NCBI GenBank assembly: GCA_009692585.1
Contig: SHYX01000026.1
Span: 4,487-68,486, forward strand
Source: Myxococcales bacterium
GTDB lineage: Bacteria; Myxococcota; UBA796; SXON01
Direction: 5' to 3'
DNA length: 64,000 bases
Below are positions 36,427 through 44,972 of this stretch, one piece after another (positions within the stretch are counted from its first letter, which is position 1; every line of letters starts with the position of its first letter). The notes below the pieces were generated by a model. It saw only the letters and a list, made by a program, of their open reading frames with translations. It was not told the origin of the DNA and did not search any database. Made by a program: the position numbers and the translations under genes.

Positions 36427-36932
36427 GGGATCGTCGCCTCGTGCACGTCTGCTCGCCCGCGCAGCTCCGCGATCCACGGCACGTACCGCGCGCGCCAGGC
36501 CGCCAGCGCGGCGTCGTCCTGCCCGTCGGGGGGGAGGGCGAGGCTGCGCAGTACGTACTTCTCGACGACCATCCGGCTGTAGACGTGGCCCATGAACGCC
36601 TGCTCGTCCAGGCCCCACGCCCGGACCTCAGCGAGACCATCGTCAGCTCGAGGCCAGTGCGCCAGAAAGGCCTCCGCGCGCGTGCGAACGTCAGCGGACG
36701 ACGGACGAAATACCGAAACATCACCGGCAAGCTGCCGGATCACCGCCATGTCCCGGAGTCGGTCCGGCAGCGGGGTGGTGGCGTCCTCGAAGGCCGGCAC
36801 CGGGCTCCGATCATGGGCGTCGAAGAAGGTCTCAAACGCGACGTCGCTCTGGGTCACGATCCGCTCCCCGACGACCAGAAGCACGCGGTCCAGCGGCTCG
36901 GCGAGGGCCAGCGACAGGCTCCACATGACCAT
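36423..36932 (-). CDS. SurA N-terminal-like protein without PPIase domain
   Basis: 169 residues from ATG 36932; an ATG at 36926 is equally possible. A short hydrophobic start (MWSLSLALAEP) could be a signal sequence. The motif DRVLLVVGERIVTQSDVAFE is typical of the first helix of SurA-type chaperones (opening with xVAVVNxxxIxxSDV), and the following helices (DRLRDMAVIRQLAGDV) fit, but no parvulin PPIase domain follows. It probably serves as a periplasmic chaperone-like protein. It lies 25 bases from the divergent ABC ATPase start and overlaps rimI. Confidence 0.55.
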   Translation of the reverse strand: MVMWSLSLALAEPLDRVLLVVGERIVTQSDVAFETFFDAHDRSPVPAFEDATTPLPDRLRDMAVIRQLAGDVSVFRPSSADVRTRAEAFLAHWPRADDGLAEVRAWGLDEQAFMGHVYSRMVVEKYVLRSLALPPDGQDDAALAAWRARYVPWIAELRGRADVHEATIP

Positions 36933-36957
36933 ACGCTTCGCGTTAACCCCCGCGGGC

Positions 36958-37887
36958 ATGATCGAAGTCTCCAGGCTCACCAAGGCGTTCGGGCCGCGCA
37001 TCGCCCTCGACGACGTGAACTTCACGATTCAAAAGGGAGAGATCGTCGGTTTCCTCGGACCGAATGGTGCTGGCAAGACGACGACGATGCGGATCCTCAC
37101 CGGCTACATCCCCGCGACAGCCGGGGTCGTACGCGTGGCTGGTTACGACGTCTTCGACGAGCCGTACGAGGTGCGCGAACGGGTGGGGTACCTGCCGGAA
37201 ACGCCACCGATCTACCCGGAGCTCAGCGTCGGAGCCTACCTTCAGTTCTGCGCCGAGCTTCGTCGCGTGCCCAAGGCCAGGCGCGCCACCGTCATCGGCG
37301 ACACCATGGAGCGCGTCGGACTTCGTGGCTGGGAAAGGCGGCTGCTTGGCTCATTGTCCAAGGGGTTCCGGCAGCGGGTCGGCCTAGCCCAGGCGCTGTT
37401 GCATGACCCCAGCGTGCTGATCCTCGACGAGCCGACCTCCGGCCTGGATCCCGCCCAGCTCGCCGGGATCCGGGAGCTGATCCTGTCGCTCGCGGGCACG
37501 CACACGGTGATTCTGAGCACCCACATTCTCTCGGAAGTCGACGCGCTCTGCCCGCGAGCGATCATCATCGACCGCGGCCGGGTGGTCGCGCAAGGCACGC
37601 TGTCCGAGCTTCGCGCGCAGGCGCCGGGCGGCGCTTGGACCTACGTCGAGGTGCGCGGCATCGAGGGGCCTCGCCTGGGGAGCCTGCCCGGAATCGCGCG
37701 CGTGGAGCCCCTTCCGGACGCCGATGGCTGGGCCGCGTGGTGTGTGCGCTCGAGCGCGGACCCGCGGGAGCAACTCGCCGCCCGAGCGGCGGCAGGCGAG
37801 TTTCAACTTCGCGCACTCGAACGCCGCGCTCCGACCTTGGAGGAGGCCTTCATCCACATCGTGGGCCGCGAGGGCGCCGAGGCATGA
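36958..37887 (+). CDS. ABC transporter ATPase (GldA-like)
   Basis: 309 residues starting MIEVSRLTKAFGPRIAL; longer upstream frame is rejected. Walker A GPNGAGKTTT (about 38-47), signature LSKGFRQRVGLAQAL (about 134-148), Walker B VLILDEPTSGLDP (about 153-165) and the H-loop STHILSEVD are intact. It heads a set (ATPase, ABC-2 permease, GldG-like, DUF4340) that matches the GldA-GldF-GldG family of exporters, linked to gliding in Bacteroidetes but widespread in non-gliders with unknown substrates. It overlaps the permease by 4 bases. Confidence 0.92.
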   Translation: MIEVSRLTKAFGPRIALDDVNFTIQKGEIVGFLGPNGAGKTTTMRILTGYIPATAGVVRVAGYDVFDEPYEVRERVGYLPETPPIYPELSVGAYLQFCAELRRVPKARRATVIGDTMERVGLRGWERRLLGSLSKGFRQRVGLAQALLHDPSVLILDEPTSGLDPAQLAGIRELILSLAGTHTVILSTHILSEVDALCPRAIIIDRGRVVAQGTLSELRAQAPGGAWTYVEVRGIEGPRLGSLPGIARVEPLPDADGWAAWCVRSSADPREQLAARAAAGEFQLRALERRAPTLEEAFIHIVGREGAEA

Positions 37888-38594
37888 GTTCGATCACGAC
37901 GATTTGGAAGAAAGAGCTTCGCATCTACGCGGTCAACCCCACCGCCTATGCCTTTTTGACAGTGTTCCTGTTCCTGGCCGGGCTGTTCTTCTACCTGGGC
38001 GTCACCCTGACCGGAGAGGCCAGCCTTCGCGTGCTGTCCAGCAACCTCGCCATCGCCGAGTTGTTCATCCTACCCATGCTGACGATGCGCCATTTCGCCG
38101 AGGAGCGCCGCCAAGGTACCCTGGAGATGTTGCTCACCGCGCCGATCTCCCCATTCTCCCTGGTCATCGGGAAGTGGCTGGCTTCGGTGACGCTGTGCGG
38201 ACTGATGTTCCTCGGCACCGGCGTGCTGCCGCTGATCCTGGCCTACTACGGCGACCCCGACTGGGGCGTGGTGCTCACCACCTATCTGGGCCTGCTCTTC
38301 GTCGCTGGCGCCTTCTGCGCGGCCGGCCTGTTCGCCAGCACCATGTTGGACGACCAGCTTGCCGCCGGGCTGCTCGGCATCCTGGTACTGTTGCCCTTCT
38401 GGTTGATCAGCCGGGCCGAGGCGCTCGTGGGCGACGATCTCGCACTCAAGCTCCAGCCGTTCGGCGTGCTCAACCACCTGGAGGCCTTCGGCCGCGGCAT
38501 GATCGACAGCGCCGACGTCTACTACTTCGTCGCGATGACCTTCACCTTCCTGTTCTTGACCTACCGGTCGCTCGAGTCCCGGCGGTGGCGATGA
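37884..38594 (+). CDS. ABC-2 type permease (GldF-like)
   Basis: 236 residues with six predicted membrane segments. The start IWKKELRIYAVNPTAYAFLTVFLF and the conserved MRHFAEERRQGTLEMLLTAPIS (about 70-91) are hallmarks of GldF/NosY-type permeases. FGVLNHLEAFGRGMIDSADVYYF near 193-215 is also typical. It would pair with the ATPase upstream and the GldG-like subunit downstream, overlapping both by 4 bases. Confidence 0.92.
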   Translation: MSSITTIWKKELRIYAVNPTAYAFLTVFLFLAGLFFYLGVTLTGEASLRVLSSNLAIAELFILPMLTMRHFAEERRQGTLEMLLTAPISPFSLVIGKWLASVTLCGLMFLGTGVLPLILAYYGDPDWGVVLTTYLGLLFVAGAFCAAGLFASTMLDDQLAAGLLGILVLLPFWLISRAEALVGDDLALKLQPFGVLNHLEAFGRGMIDSADVYYFVAMTFTFLFLTYRSLESRRWR

Positions 38595-40042
38595 ATCAGG
38601 CTCGCAGACGTTTCGCGGCGGGAAGCAACTCGCTCCTGGTCAGCGTCCTGGTGGTGGCGGGGGCCTGCGTCGGCTACCTGCTGGCCGACCTGCATCGCGT
38701 GCGCGTCGACCTGAGCGCGGACCAGGGCGCGGCCCTCCTCCCAGATACCCGTACCAAGCTCGCCTTGCTGGACCGTGACGCAACCCCGGTCACGGTCACC
38801 GCCTTCTCCGGGCAGCGCGGAAAACAGGAGTCCTATTTCAAGGATCGTGCCCTTCGCGATCTGCTCGACGAGGTCGACTTCGCCTCCCAGGTGGTCACCG
38901 TCCGGTTCGTCGACTTCGACAAGGAGCGGCTGACCGCGGAGCAGTTGGGCGTCAAAGATTACAGCACGGTGGTGGTGCAACGCGGGGCCGCGCGCGTCGA
39001 CATCAAGGATCGCGAGCTCTTCAAACGCGTGGGCAAGGGCGAGGACCGACACCTGGAGTTTTTGGGTGAACGAGCCCTCGATCGGGCGTTCGCCCAGCTC
39101 ACCGCCGACAATCACCGGGTGGTATACACGCTCGTCGGTCACGGCGAGCTCGACCCGGACAATCACGACCTGGGCGGCCTTTCAGAGGCGGCCGCGGTAC
39201 TCCAGCACGATGACTACAAGCTCCAGCGGCTCGACTTCGTGCGTCAGCGCGACATGGCGGTGCCCCGAGTCCCCGACGATGCGGCGGCGCTCGCGATTCT
39301 TCGGCCCAAGGTGCCCATCCCGGCGCTGGAGGAGGACCTCATCCTCGCGTACCTCTCCGGCGGCGGCGCGCTGGTGATCGCGGTGGATCCCGAGTCGCCG
39401 GTGCCCTCGATCCTAGGCCGCCTGGGCGTGGTGATCCCCTCGGGCAGGGTGCTCGACAAGATGCTGGTCTTCCCGTACCCCGACCGGCCGGTGCCACGCT
39501 ACAAGTCCCATCCGATCACCCGTGATCTATCCGACGACAGCTTGGTGACCGTGGTCAGCGGTGCGGCGCCCGTGCAGACTGCGGTCCCGCCGCTCGAAGG
39601 AATTCGCAGCACCATCGTGCTGGAGACCAGCCGCGATGGCTGGATCGACCGGGGCGGGGCCCTCAAGAACGGACAAGGACTGTACGAGCCCGAACTCGAC
39701 GCCCAGGGGCCGGCAACGATGGCGGTGGCACTCGAGGTCAGCCGCGACAGCGGCCTGGTCCGCAAGGGAATCGGACGGGTGCTCATCGTGGGAGACAGCG
39801 ACGTCTTCACCAACGGCCTCCTGTCCGATGGGCCAGGAAACGCCAGCTTCGTACTAAATAGTTTTCGATGGCTGATCGGAGACGAGGCGCGGATTTCGGC
39901 GATCGGGGGGGCCAAGAAGGCCCGGCGGCTGGCGCTGACCGCCGAAGACGGAGACCAGATCCGCTGGCTGGCGATCGGACTCGGCCCCTTGCTCGTGCTG
40001 CTCATCGGCGTGAGCGTCTGGGCCTCGCGGCGGGGAAGGTAG
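38591..40042 (+). CDS. GldG-like ABC auxiliary membrane protein
   Basis: 483 residues with a membrane segment near each end (about 14-34 and 455-475) and a large soluble domain between. The early RVDLSADQGAALLPDTRTKLALLDRDATPVTVTAF corresponds to the GldG pattern of a strand and helix after TM1. The core includes VVYTLVGHGELDPDN, and EEDLILAYLSGGGALVIAVDPES is an IFT52-like stretch. In known systems this extracytoplasmic subunit joins the ATPase and permease in a transporter of unknown substrate. It overlaps the permease; DUF4340 follows after 3 bases. Confidence 0.88.
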   Translation: MNQARRRFAAGSNSLLVSVLVVAGACVGYLLADLHRVRVDLSADQGAALLPDTRTKLALLDRDATPVTVTAFSGQRGKQESYFKDRALRDLLDEVDFASQVVTVRFVDFDKERLTAEQLGVKDYSTVVVQRGAARVDIKDRELFKRVGKGEDRHLEFLGERALDRAFAQLTADNHRVVYTLVGHGELDPDNHDLGGLSEAAAVLQHDDYKLQRLDFVRQRDMAVPRVPDDAAALAILRPKVPIPALEEDLILAYLSGGGALVIAVDPESPVPSILGRLGVVIPSGRVLDKMLVFPYPDRPVPRYKSHPITRDLSDDSLVTVVSGAAPVQTAVPPLEGIRSTIVLETSRDGWIDRGGALKNGQGLYEPELDAQGPATMAVALEVSRDSGLVRKGIGRVLIVGDSDVFTNGLLSDGPGNASFVLNSFRWLIGDEARISAIGGAKKARRLALTAEDGDQIRWLAIGLGPLLVLLIGVSVWASRRGR

Positions 40043-40045
40043 GGG

Positions 40046-41599
40046 ATGAAACAGTTCAAAGGCACGTTCCTGGCGCTGGTGGTGCTGCTCGCCCTGCTCG
40101 GCGGGTACTACCTGGCCCGGCCGACCGAACTCACTCCCAAGGAGCGAAAGGCGGCGCTGACCAAGGTCGAGGGCGTACCGCTCTTCGTCTTCGAGAAGGC
40201 CGACCTCCTCGCCGTCGAGGTCACTCGGAACGATGGGGTCATCAAGCTCGCCGAGCACGTGGACGGTTCGTGGTGGATCGAAGGCACCGAGATGCGCGCC
40301 AGTCGGCAGATGGTGAACCGGGTCAAGCACCAACTCCACGACCTGGTCTCGCGGGCCACGGTCGCCGTCGACGACGAAGCCGGCGCGCTCTACGGCCTCG
40401 GTCCGAGCGCAATCCACATAAAGCTCACGATGCGAGACGGCTCGACGCGAGAGTTCGACGCCGGCGATCCGAATCCCTCGGGCGTCAGCTTCTACATCCG
40501 GCGCACCGACGACGACGTGGTGTACACGGTAAAAAAGTCGGCGGTGGACTACTATTCGTTGGAGCTCAACGAGTTTCGCGAACGACGCTTCGCGTCCTTC
40601 GACTCCAAAGACGTCGACGGCATCGACGCCACCCTCCCGGGCGGGAAACGGCTCCGCGTGCAGCGTTCGGCCGAAGGGGACCGCGCGTGGGACCTCGTCG
40701 AGCCCATCCAGATCGCAGCCGCGGACATGGAGGTACGCGGTCTCCTCGGCCGAATCAGCGCGATGAAGGCGATTCGATTCGTCGAGAGCACGGGTGCCCT
40801 CGGCGACTACGGCCTCGCCGAGCCGCGCGCGCGCATCAGCATCCACTTCGCAGGCGGAAAGGCCCCGCTCACCCTCGTGCTCGGCAAGCCCTCGGGCGAG
40901 GTCGACGGTGAGTATCCCCTCGCCTACGCGAGCTTGGACGGAGAGCCCTTCGTCTATCAGGTGCGCGACGTGTTCCTGGATGACTACCTTCGCGATCCAG
41001 AGGAGCTGCGCTTGAAGCAGTTCGGACGGATGGACCAGAATAAGATCGTTTCCCTCACCAGCGCCTTCGCGCCTCCGGATGCAGACGACCAGGACCTCGC
41101 GGGGACGGTCGTGGTTCGCCAGGCCGCTTCCGAGTGGCAGTGGGAGGACGGCGTGCTGGTTCCTGGGAGCACCCCGCGGCGGGTTGCGGGGCGGGCGGCG
41201 GACATCGAGAGCGACGAATTCGTCGGCGTCGCCGGCACCGACGCCGCGTACGGCTTCGACAAGCCGATCGCCCGCGTGGACATGGTCGATGACACCGGGC
41301 GGACCTCCACGATCCTGCTCGGCAGGGCCGCCAGTCCCACCACCGACCAGGAAGGTCACGAACGTCGCCGCCTCTACGCCCGCAACGCCTCGTACCCCGA
41401 GGTCTACATCGTCGACGACGGGCTGGTCGACGTGCTGAAGGACCTTCACCGTGAACACGGTCGCCATGCCCGGGGTGAAGCGGAGGAGGAAGAGCGGCAG
41501 CAGCGTATCGACGCCGACGAACGCCGGGTGCGAGAGAAGGAGCGCCAGGAGCGCATCGAAAAGCGCAAGAACGAGGGCAAGAACGAGGGCAAGAAGTGA
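40046..41599 (+). CDS. DUF4340 protein of the Gld-like transporter operon
   Basis: 517 residues: one N-terminal membrane segment (about 8-28, TFLALVVLLALLGGYYLA) and a periplasmic region made of two to three DUF4340 modules (for example LVEPIQIAADMEVRGLLGRI-type sequence near 220 and a second set near 320-430). The end is a long charged helix rich in Glu/Arg/Lys (about 470-517). DUF4340 genes regularly follow GldG-like genes. The stop overlaps the GTG of the selenoprotein gene, so the two are translationally coupled. Confidence 0.88.
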   Translation: MKQFKGTFLALVVLLALLGGYYLARPTELTPKERKAALTKVEGVPLFVFEKADLLAVEVTRNDGVIKLAEHVDGSWWIEGTEMRASRQMVNRVKHQLHDLVSRATVAVDDEAGALYGLGPSAIHIKLTMRDGSTREFDAGDPNPSGVSFYIRRTDDDVVYTVKKSAVDYYSLELNEFRERRFASFDSKDVDGIDATLPGGKRLRVQRSAEGDRAWDLVEPIQIAAADMEVRGLLGRISAMKAIRFVESTGALGDYGLAEPRARISIHFAGGKAPLTLVLGKPSGEVDGEYPLAYASLDGEPFVYQVRDVFLDDYLRDPEELRLKQFGRMDQNKIVSLTSAFAPPDADDQDLAGTVVVRQAASEWQWEDGVLVPGSTPRRVAGRAADIESDEFVGVAGTDAAYGFDKPIARVDMVDDTGRTSTILLGRAASPTTDQEGHERRRLYARNASYPEVYIVDDGLVDVLKDLHREHGRHARGEAEEEERQQRIDADERRVREKERQERIEKRKNEGKNEGKK

Positions 41600-43113
41600 G
41601 CGTGCTCGGCCTCGTCGCGCTCCTCGGCTGTGGCACCGACACCCAACCGGCCGCGACGCCGTCAAGGTCGCTCGAATTCACCCTCGCCTATCAGGGCGCG
41701 GTGGATGGCGAAATCGAACCGTGTGGCTGACCGCGGCATCCCCAGGGCGGTCTGTCCCGGAGAAACTCGGTCCTCGGCACGCTCTCGCGGGGCGGGGCCC
41801 TGCTCGTCGTCGATGCGGGCAACCTGTTCCGTCGGTCGGCGGTGGTACCCGAGGCGGAGCGCGCCGAGCGAGAGGCCAAGGCGCGACTCATCGCGGAGGG
41901 CACGCGCCTGGGCGGAATCGACGCGATGCTCCCCGCACGCGGTGACTTCGCGTTCGGATTGCCGTTCCTCACCGACGTCGCCTCGGCGTGGGAGCTGCCC
42001 TACGTGCTCAGCAACGTGTCCTGCTCCACCCCCCTGCCCTGGCCCACCGTCCGCCGCTTTGACAAGGCGGGCGCGCGGGTCGAGGTGTACGGCATCGCCC
42101 ACCCCGATCTGAACCTGGCCGGCTGTACGGTGCTGGACGCCGGGCAGGCGCTGGAGGGAGTCCCGGTGAGCGACACCGTCGTCATCGTGCTCGCCGATCT
42201 CGGGCGCACGCCCGAAGCCGAGATCGCCGCGCGGGCGCCGGGGGTCGATTTTTTCCTTCGCGCCGACTCCACAGACACCCTGACCACGCCGGAGACGCTG
42301 GCGACCGGCGCCCTGGTGCTCAGCTCGGGCGCGCGTGGCAAGCTGCTCGGGGTCGCCAATGTCAAGGTCACGCCGGGCGCACGGGCGTGGACGGACGCGG
42401 GCGCTTCCGCAGCCCGCGCCGCCGATGTCGACGCCGCGACCTCGCACCTGACCGAGCTGGCGGCGCGAAAGGCGAAGGCGACCGAAACCCGGGAGGTGTC
42501 TCGCCTCACCCGTCAGGAGGAGTTCTGGGCAAAAAAACAGGCTGCAGCCCGGACCGCGCTGGAGGTGGCGACCGCGACGACCGGGCCCACCAACCTTCTG
42601 ACCAACACGTTGCGCGGCCTGGGCGACGACGTCGGTGAGCACGCGCCGACGATGGCGAAGGTGGCGGCGGTGAAGGCGACGCTCACCGGCTCCGCGTCGG
42701 CGCCCCGCGAGGCGGCGACCGCGGGCGCGGCAACGGGAATCGGCGCCTGGGTCGGCTCGGCGGCGTGCACGCCCTGCCACGCGGCGCAAGCGGCGCAGTG
42801 GTCCCATAGCGGCCACGCGCGCGCCTACGCCTCGATCGTCGCCGACGAGCGCCAGTTCGACCGCGACTGCTACGCCTGTCACGTCACCGGCGCCGTGGAC
42901 GGCAGCGGCCCGACCGACCCGCGCGCGCTTCACGGGCTGGAGAATGTCGGCTGCGAGAGCTGCCACGGGGCGGGGCAGGCGCACGTCGCATCACCCACCA
43001 GCGCCCACCTCGTGCGCCAGCCGCCCACCAGCCAGTGCGTGCGGTGTCACGACTCGCGACAGGATGGCGGTCGGTTCGACGAACTCACCTATCGGCCCAA
43101 GGTGGCCCACTGA
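41596..43113 (+). CDS. Selenocysteine-containing UshA-like tetraheme lipoprotein (TGA = Sec45)
   Basis: The frame runs 506 codons from GTG 41596 to the stop at 43113, with one in-frame TGA at 41728-41730 (codon 45). Before it lies a lipoprotein signal (LVALLGCGT) and TLAYQGAVDGEIEPCG; directly after it PRHPQGGLSRR. Cysteine-containing relatives, as I recall them, read EPCGCPxNPxGGLARR, so the TGA sits exactly on a conserved Cys. A SECIS-like hairpin follows. The rest resembles a 5'-nucleotidase/UshA fold (LLVVDAGNLF, IDAMLPARGDFAFGLPFL, PYVLSNV), but the usual Asp/His metal ligands are changed. The C-terminus has four CXXCH heme sites at residues 391, 425, 453 and 481. I infer a periplasmic, lipid-anchored redox protein. 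It overlaps both the DUF4340 gene and tsaD. Confidence 0.85.
41731..41760 (+). promoter_or_regulatory. Bacterial SECIS-like hairpin
   Basis: Immediately 3' of the TGA. The stem pairs C48-G54, G47-U55, G46-C56, G45-C57, then an A44/C58 mismatch, then C43-G59 and C42-G60 (numbers are the last two digits of 417xx). The apical loop is GGUCU at 41749-41753. The loop begins 18 bases after the UGA. As I recall it, the E. coli fdhF SECIS also has 18 bases between UGA and a GGUCU loop. SelB would bind this loop to deliver Sec-tRNA. Confidence 0.75.
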
Positions 43114-44114
43114 TGAAGGTGCTGGCGATCGACACGAGCTGCGACGAGACGGCATGCGCGGTGGTCTCCCTCGGGGATGACTCCCGCCGCGAGGGCCGCG
43201 CCATCGTACTCGCAGACGTGGTCCACTCTCAGGCGCTGCACGCTCGCTACGGCGGCGTGGTGCCCGAGATCGCCTCGCGCGCCCACATCGAGCAGATGGT
43301 TCCCACGGCGCGCGCCGCGCTCACGGCCGCGGGCGTCGAGCGGCCCGACGCCGTGGCAGCAACGGCGGGCCCCGGGCTGATCGGCGCCGTTCTGGTCGGT
43401 CTCTCGTTCGCCAAGGCGGCCGCGCTCGGGTGGGGCGTGCCCTTCGTCGCGGTGAACCACCTCGAGGGGCACCTGCTCAGCGCGCTGCTCGACGACCGGG
43501 CGCCCGCGTTTCCCTTTCTGTCCCTGGTCATCTCGGGCGGTCACACCACGCTCTACGAGGCACGCGGCGTCGGCGACTATCGGGTACTCTGCGAGACCAC
43601 GGACGACGCCGTCGGAGAGGCCTTCGACAAGGTCGCGCGGATGCTCGGCCTCGGGTACCCGGGCGGCCCGCGAGTCGAGGCGGCGGCACGGACGGGCAAC
43701 CCTCTCGCCATCCGCTTCCCCCTGCCACGTCCTGCCTTGCGGCCCATGGACTTGAGCTTCTCGGGGCTCAAGACCGCGGTGCGCACGCGGCTGGAGCGCT
43801 ACCCCGACTCCCGGGTCGACGACGTCGCTGCCTCCTTCCAGGACACCGTGGCGCGCTATCTGGTCGACCGTGTTGGTCAGGGCGTCGCGCTCACCGGCAT
43901 CCGACGGGTCGCCCTCGGGGGGGGCGTGGCCGCCAACGGTCATATCCGCGACGCGATGATTGCGACCGGGCTGGAGGTCTTTCTGCCCCCGAAGGCCCGC
44001 TGCACCGACAACGCCGCGATGATCGGCAACGTCGCCGCCCTGCACCTGGCCGCGGGCCGGGGTGCCTCTTCGCTCGACACCGGCGCGCGCGCGCGCTGGG
44101 AGGTGACCGCGTGA
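43113..44114 (+). CDS. tsaD: tRNA N6-threonylcarbamoyladenosine transferase TsaD
   Basis: Transfers the threonylcarbamoyl group to A37 of ANN-decoding tRNAs, with TsaB and TsaE. The 333 residues match the family. Features: VLAIDTSCDETACAVV (about 3-18), the metal-binding histidines in VNHLEGHLLSAL (about 112-123), VISGGHTTL (about 138-146), FDKVARMLGLGYPGGP (about 172-187) and the C-terminal VALGGGVAANGHIRDAM (about 267-283). The start ATG overlaps the selenoprotein stop (TGATG), and its own stop overlaps rsmA. Confidence 0.97.
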   Translation: MKVLAIDTSCDETACAVVSLGDDSRREGRAIVLADVVHSQALHARYGGVVPEIASRAHIEQMVPTARAALTAAGVERPDAVAATAGPGLIGAVLVGLSFAKAAALGWGVPFVAVNHLEGHLLSALLDDRAPAFPFLSLVISGGHTTLYEARGVGDYRVLCETTDDAVGEAFDKVARMLGLGYPGGPRVEAAARTGNPLAIRFPLPRPALRPMDLSFSGLKTAVRTRLERYPDSRVDDVAASFQDTVARYLVDRVGQGVALTGIRRVALGGGVAANGHIRDAMIATGLEVFLPPKARCTDNAAMIGNVAALHLAAGRGASSLDTGARARWEVTA

Positions 44115-44908
44115 GCTTCACGCTTCACCCGGCTCAGCGCCTCCGCGAACTCGAGGGCCGCGCGCGACGCCGCTTCGGCCAGAACTTCCTGGTCGCTGAT
44201 GGGCTGGCGGAGGCGATCGTCGCCCGCGCCGGAGTGAGGCCCGGGGAGCGCGTGCTGGAGGTCGGCCCAGGGCTCGGCGTGCTCACCGCGGCGTTGTCCC
44301 GCGCCGGGGCCCAGGTGGTGGCCATCGAGCTCGACCGCGACCTCGCCGCCGCCCTGCCGGAGGTGGTGCCCTTGGTGGAGCTGATCGAGGGCGATGCCCT
44401 GCACGTCGACCTTCCCCGCGTCGACCGCGTCGTCGCCAACCTCCCCTACAACGTGGCCACGCCGATCTGCATGCGACTGCTGACACTCGGCGTACCGATG
44501 GCGTTGATGTTCCAGCGAGAGGTCGCCGATCGCATCGAAGCCGATTCGGGCTCACGGACGTACGGAGCGCTGTCGGTGCAGATCCAGGTCCGGGCGGCCG
44601 TCGATCGGCTGTTGACGCTGCCGCCGGCCGCATTCCACCCGCAGCCCAAGGTACACAGCGCCGTCGTGGGCTTCTCGCCGCACGCCCCCCCAGACTACGG
44701 GGGCGTCGATGTCGAGACCTTCGATCGCATCGTCCGCCTGGGGTTCTCAGCGCGCCGTAAGACGCTCACCAACGCCTTCGGCAATCAGGTGGGTCGGGAG
44801 CGGGCGGTGGCGTGGTGCCAAGGCGCCGGCGTCCACCCAGGGGCCCGAGCCGAGCAGGTCGACCTCGCTGGCTGGCGCCGCCTCGCGGCCGCCGCAGCGC
44901 GAAACTGA
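44111..44908 (+). CDS. rsmA: 16S rRNA dimethyladenosine transferase
   Basis: Dimethylates A1518 and A1519 in helix 45 of 16S rRNA using SAM. It is 265 residues from a GTG overlapping the tsaD stop. Features: RRFGQNFLVADGLAEAIV (about 20-37), SAM motif I VLEVGPGLGVLT (about 48-59), ELDRDLAAAL (about 73), the catalytic NLPYNVATPI (about 109-118), and FHPQPKVHSAVV in the C-terminal domain. All landmarks are in place. Together with tsaD it makes a tRNA/rRNA modification pair. Confidence 0.96.
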   Translation: MSFTLHPAQRLRELEGRARRRFGQNFLVADGLAEAIVARAGVRPGERVLEVGPGLGVLTAALSRAGAQVVAIELDRDLAAALPEVVPLVELIEGDALHVDLPRVDRVVANLPYNVATPICMRLLTLGVPMALMFQREVADRIEADSGSRTYGALSVQIQVRAAVDRLLTLPPAAFHPQPKVHSAVVGFSPHAPPDYGGVDVETFDRIVRLGFSARRKTLTNAFGNQVGRERAVAWCQGAGVHPGARAEQVDLAGWRRLAAAAARN

Positions 44909-44972
44909 ACCACTTCGCGACCGCTCGGTTTTGGCGGAACCGACGCCGGCGCGCTACGCGGACGGAAACTCC

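Noticed and set aside
41728..41730. TGA read as a true stop, making a 44-residue ORF and a pseudogene or truncated cytochrome
   Set aside because: The frame stays coding on both sides, the TGA aligns with a family Cys, and a SECIS-like hairpin follows at the proper distance. A sequencing error remains possible but would not create the hairpin.
44925..44943. TCGGTT...AACCGA hairpin upstream of the PP2C gene
   Set aside because: Only 6 bp with a 7-base loop; too weak to call a terminator or riboswitch.
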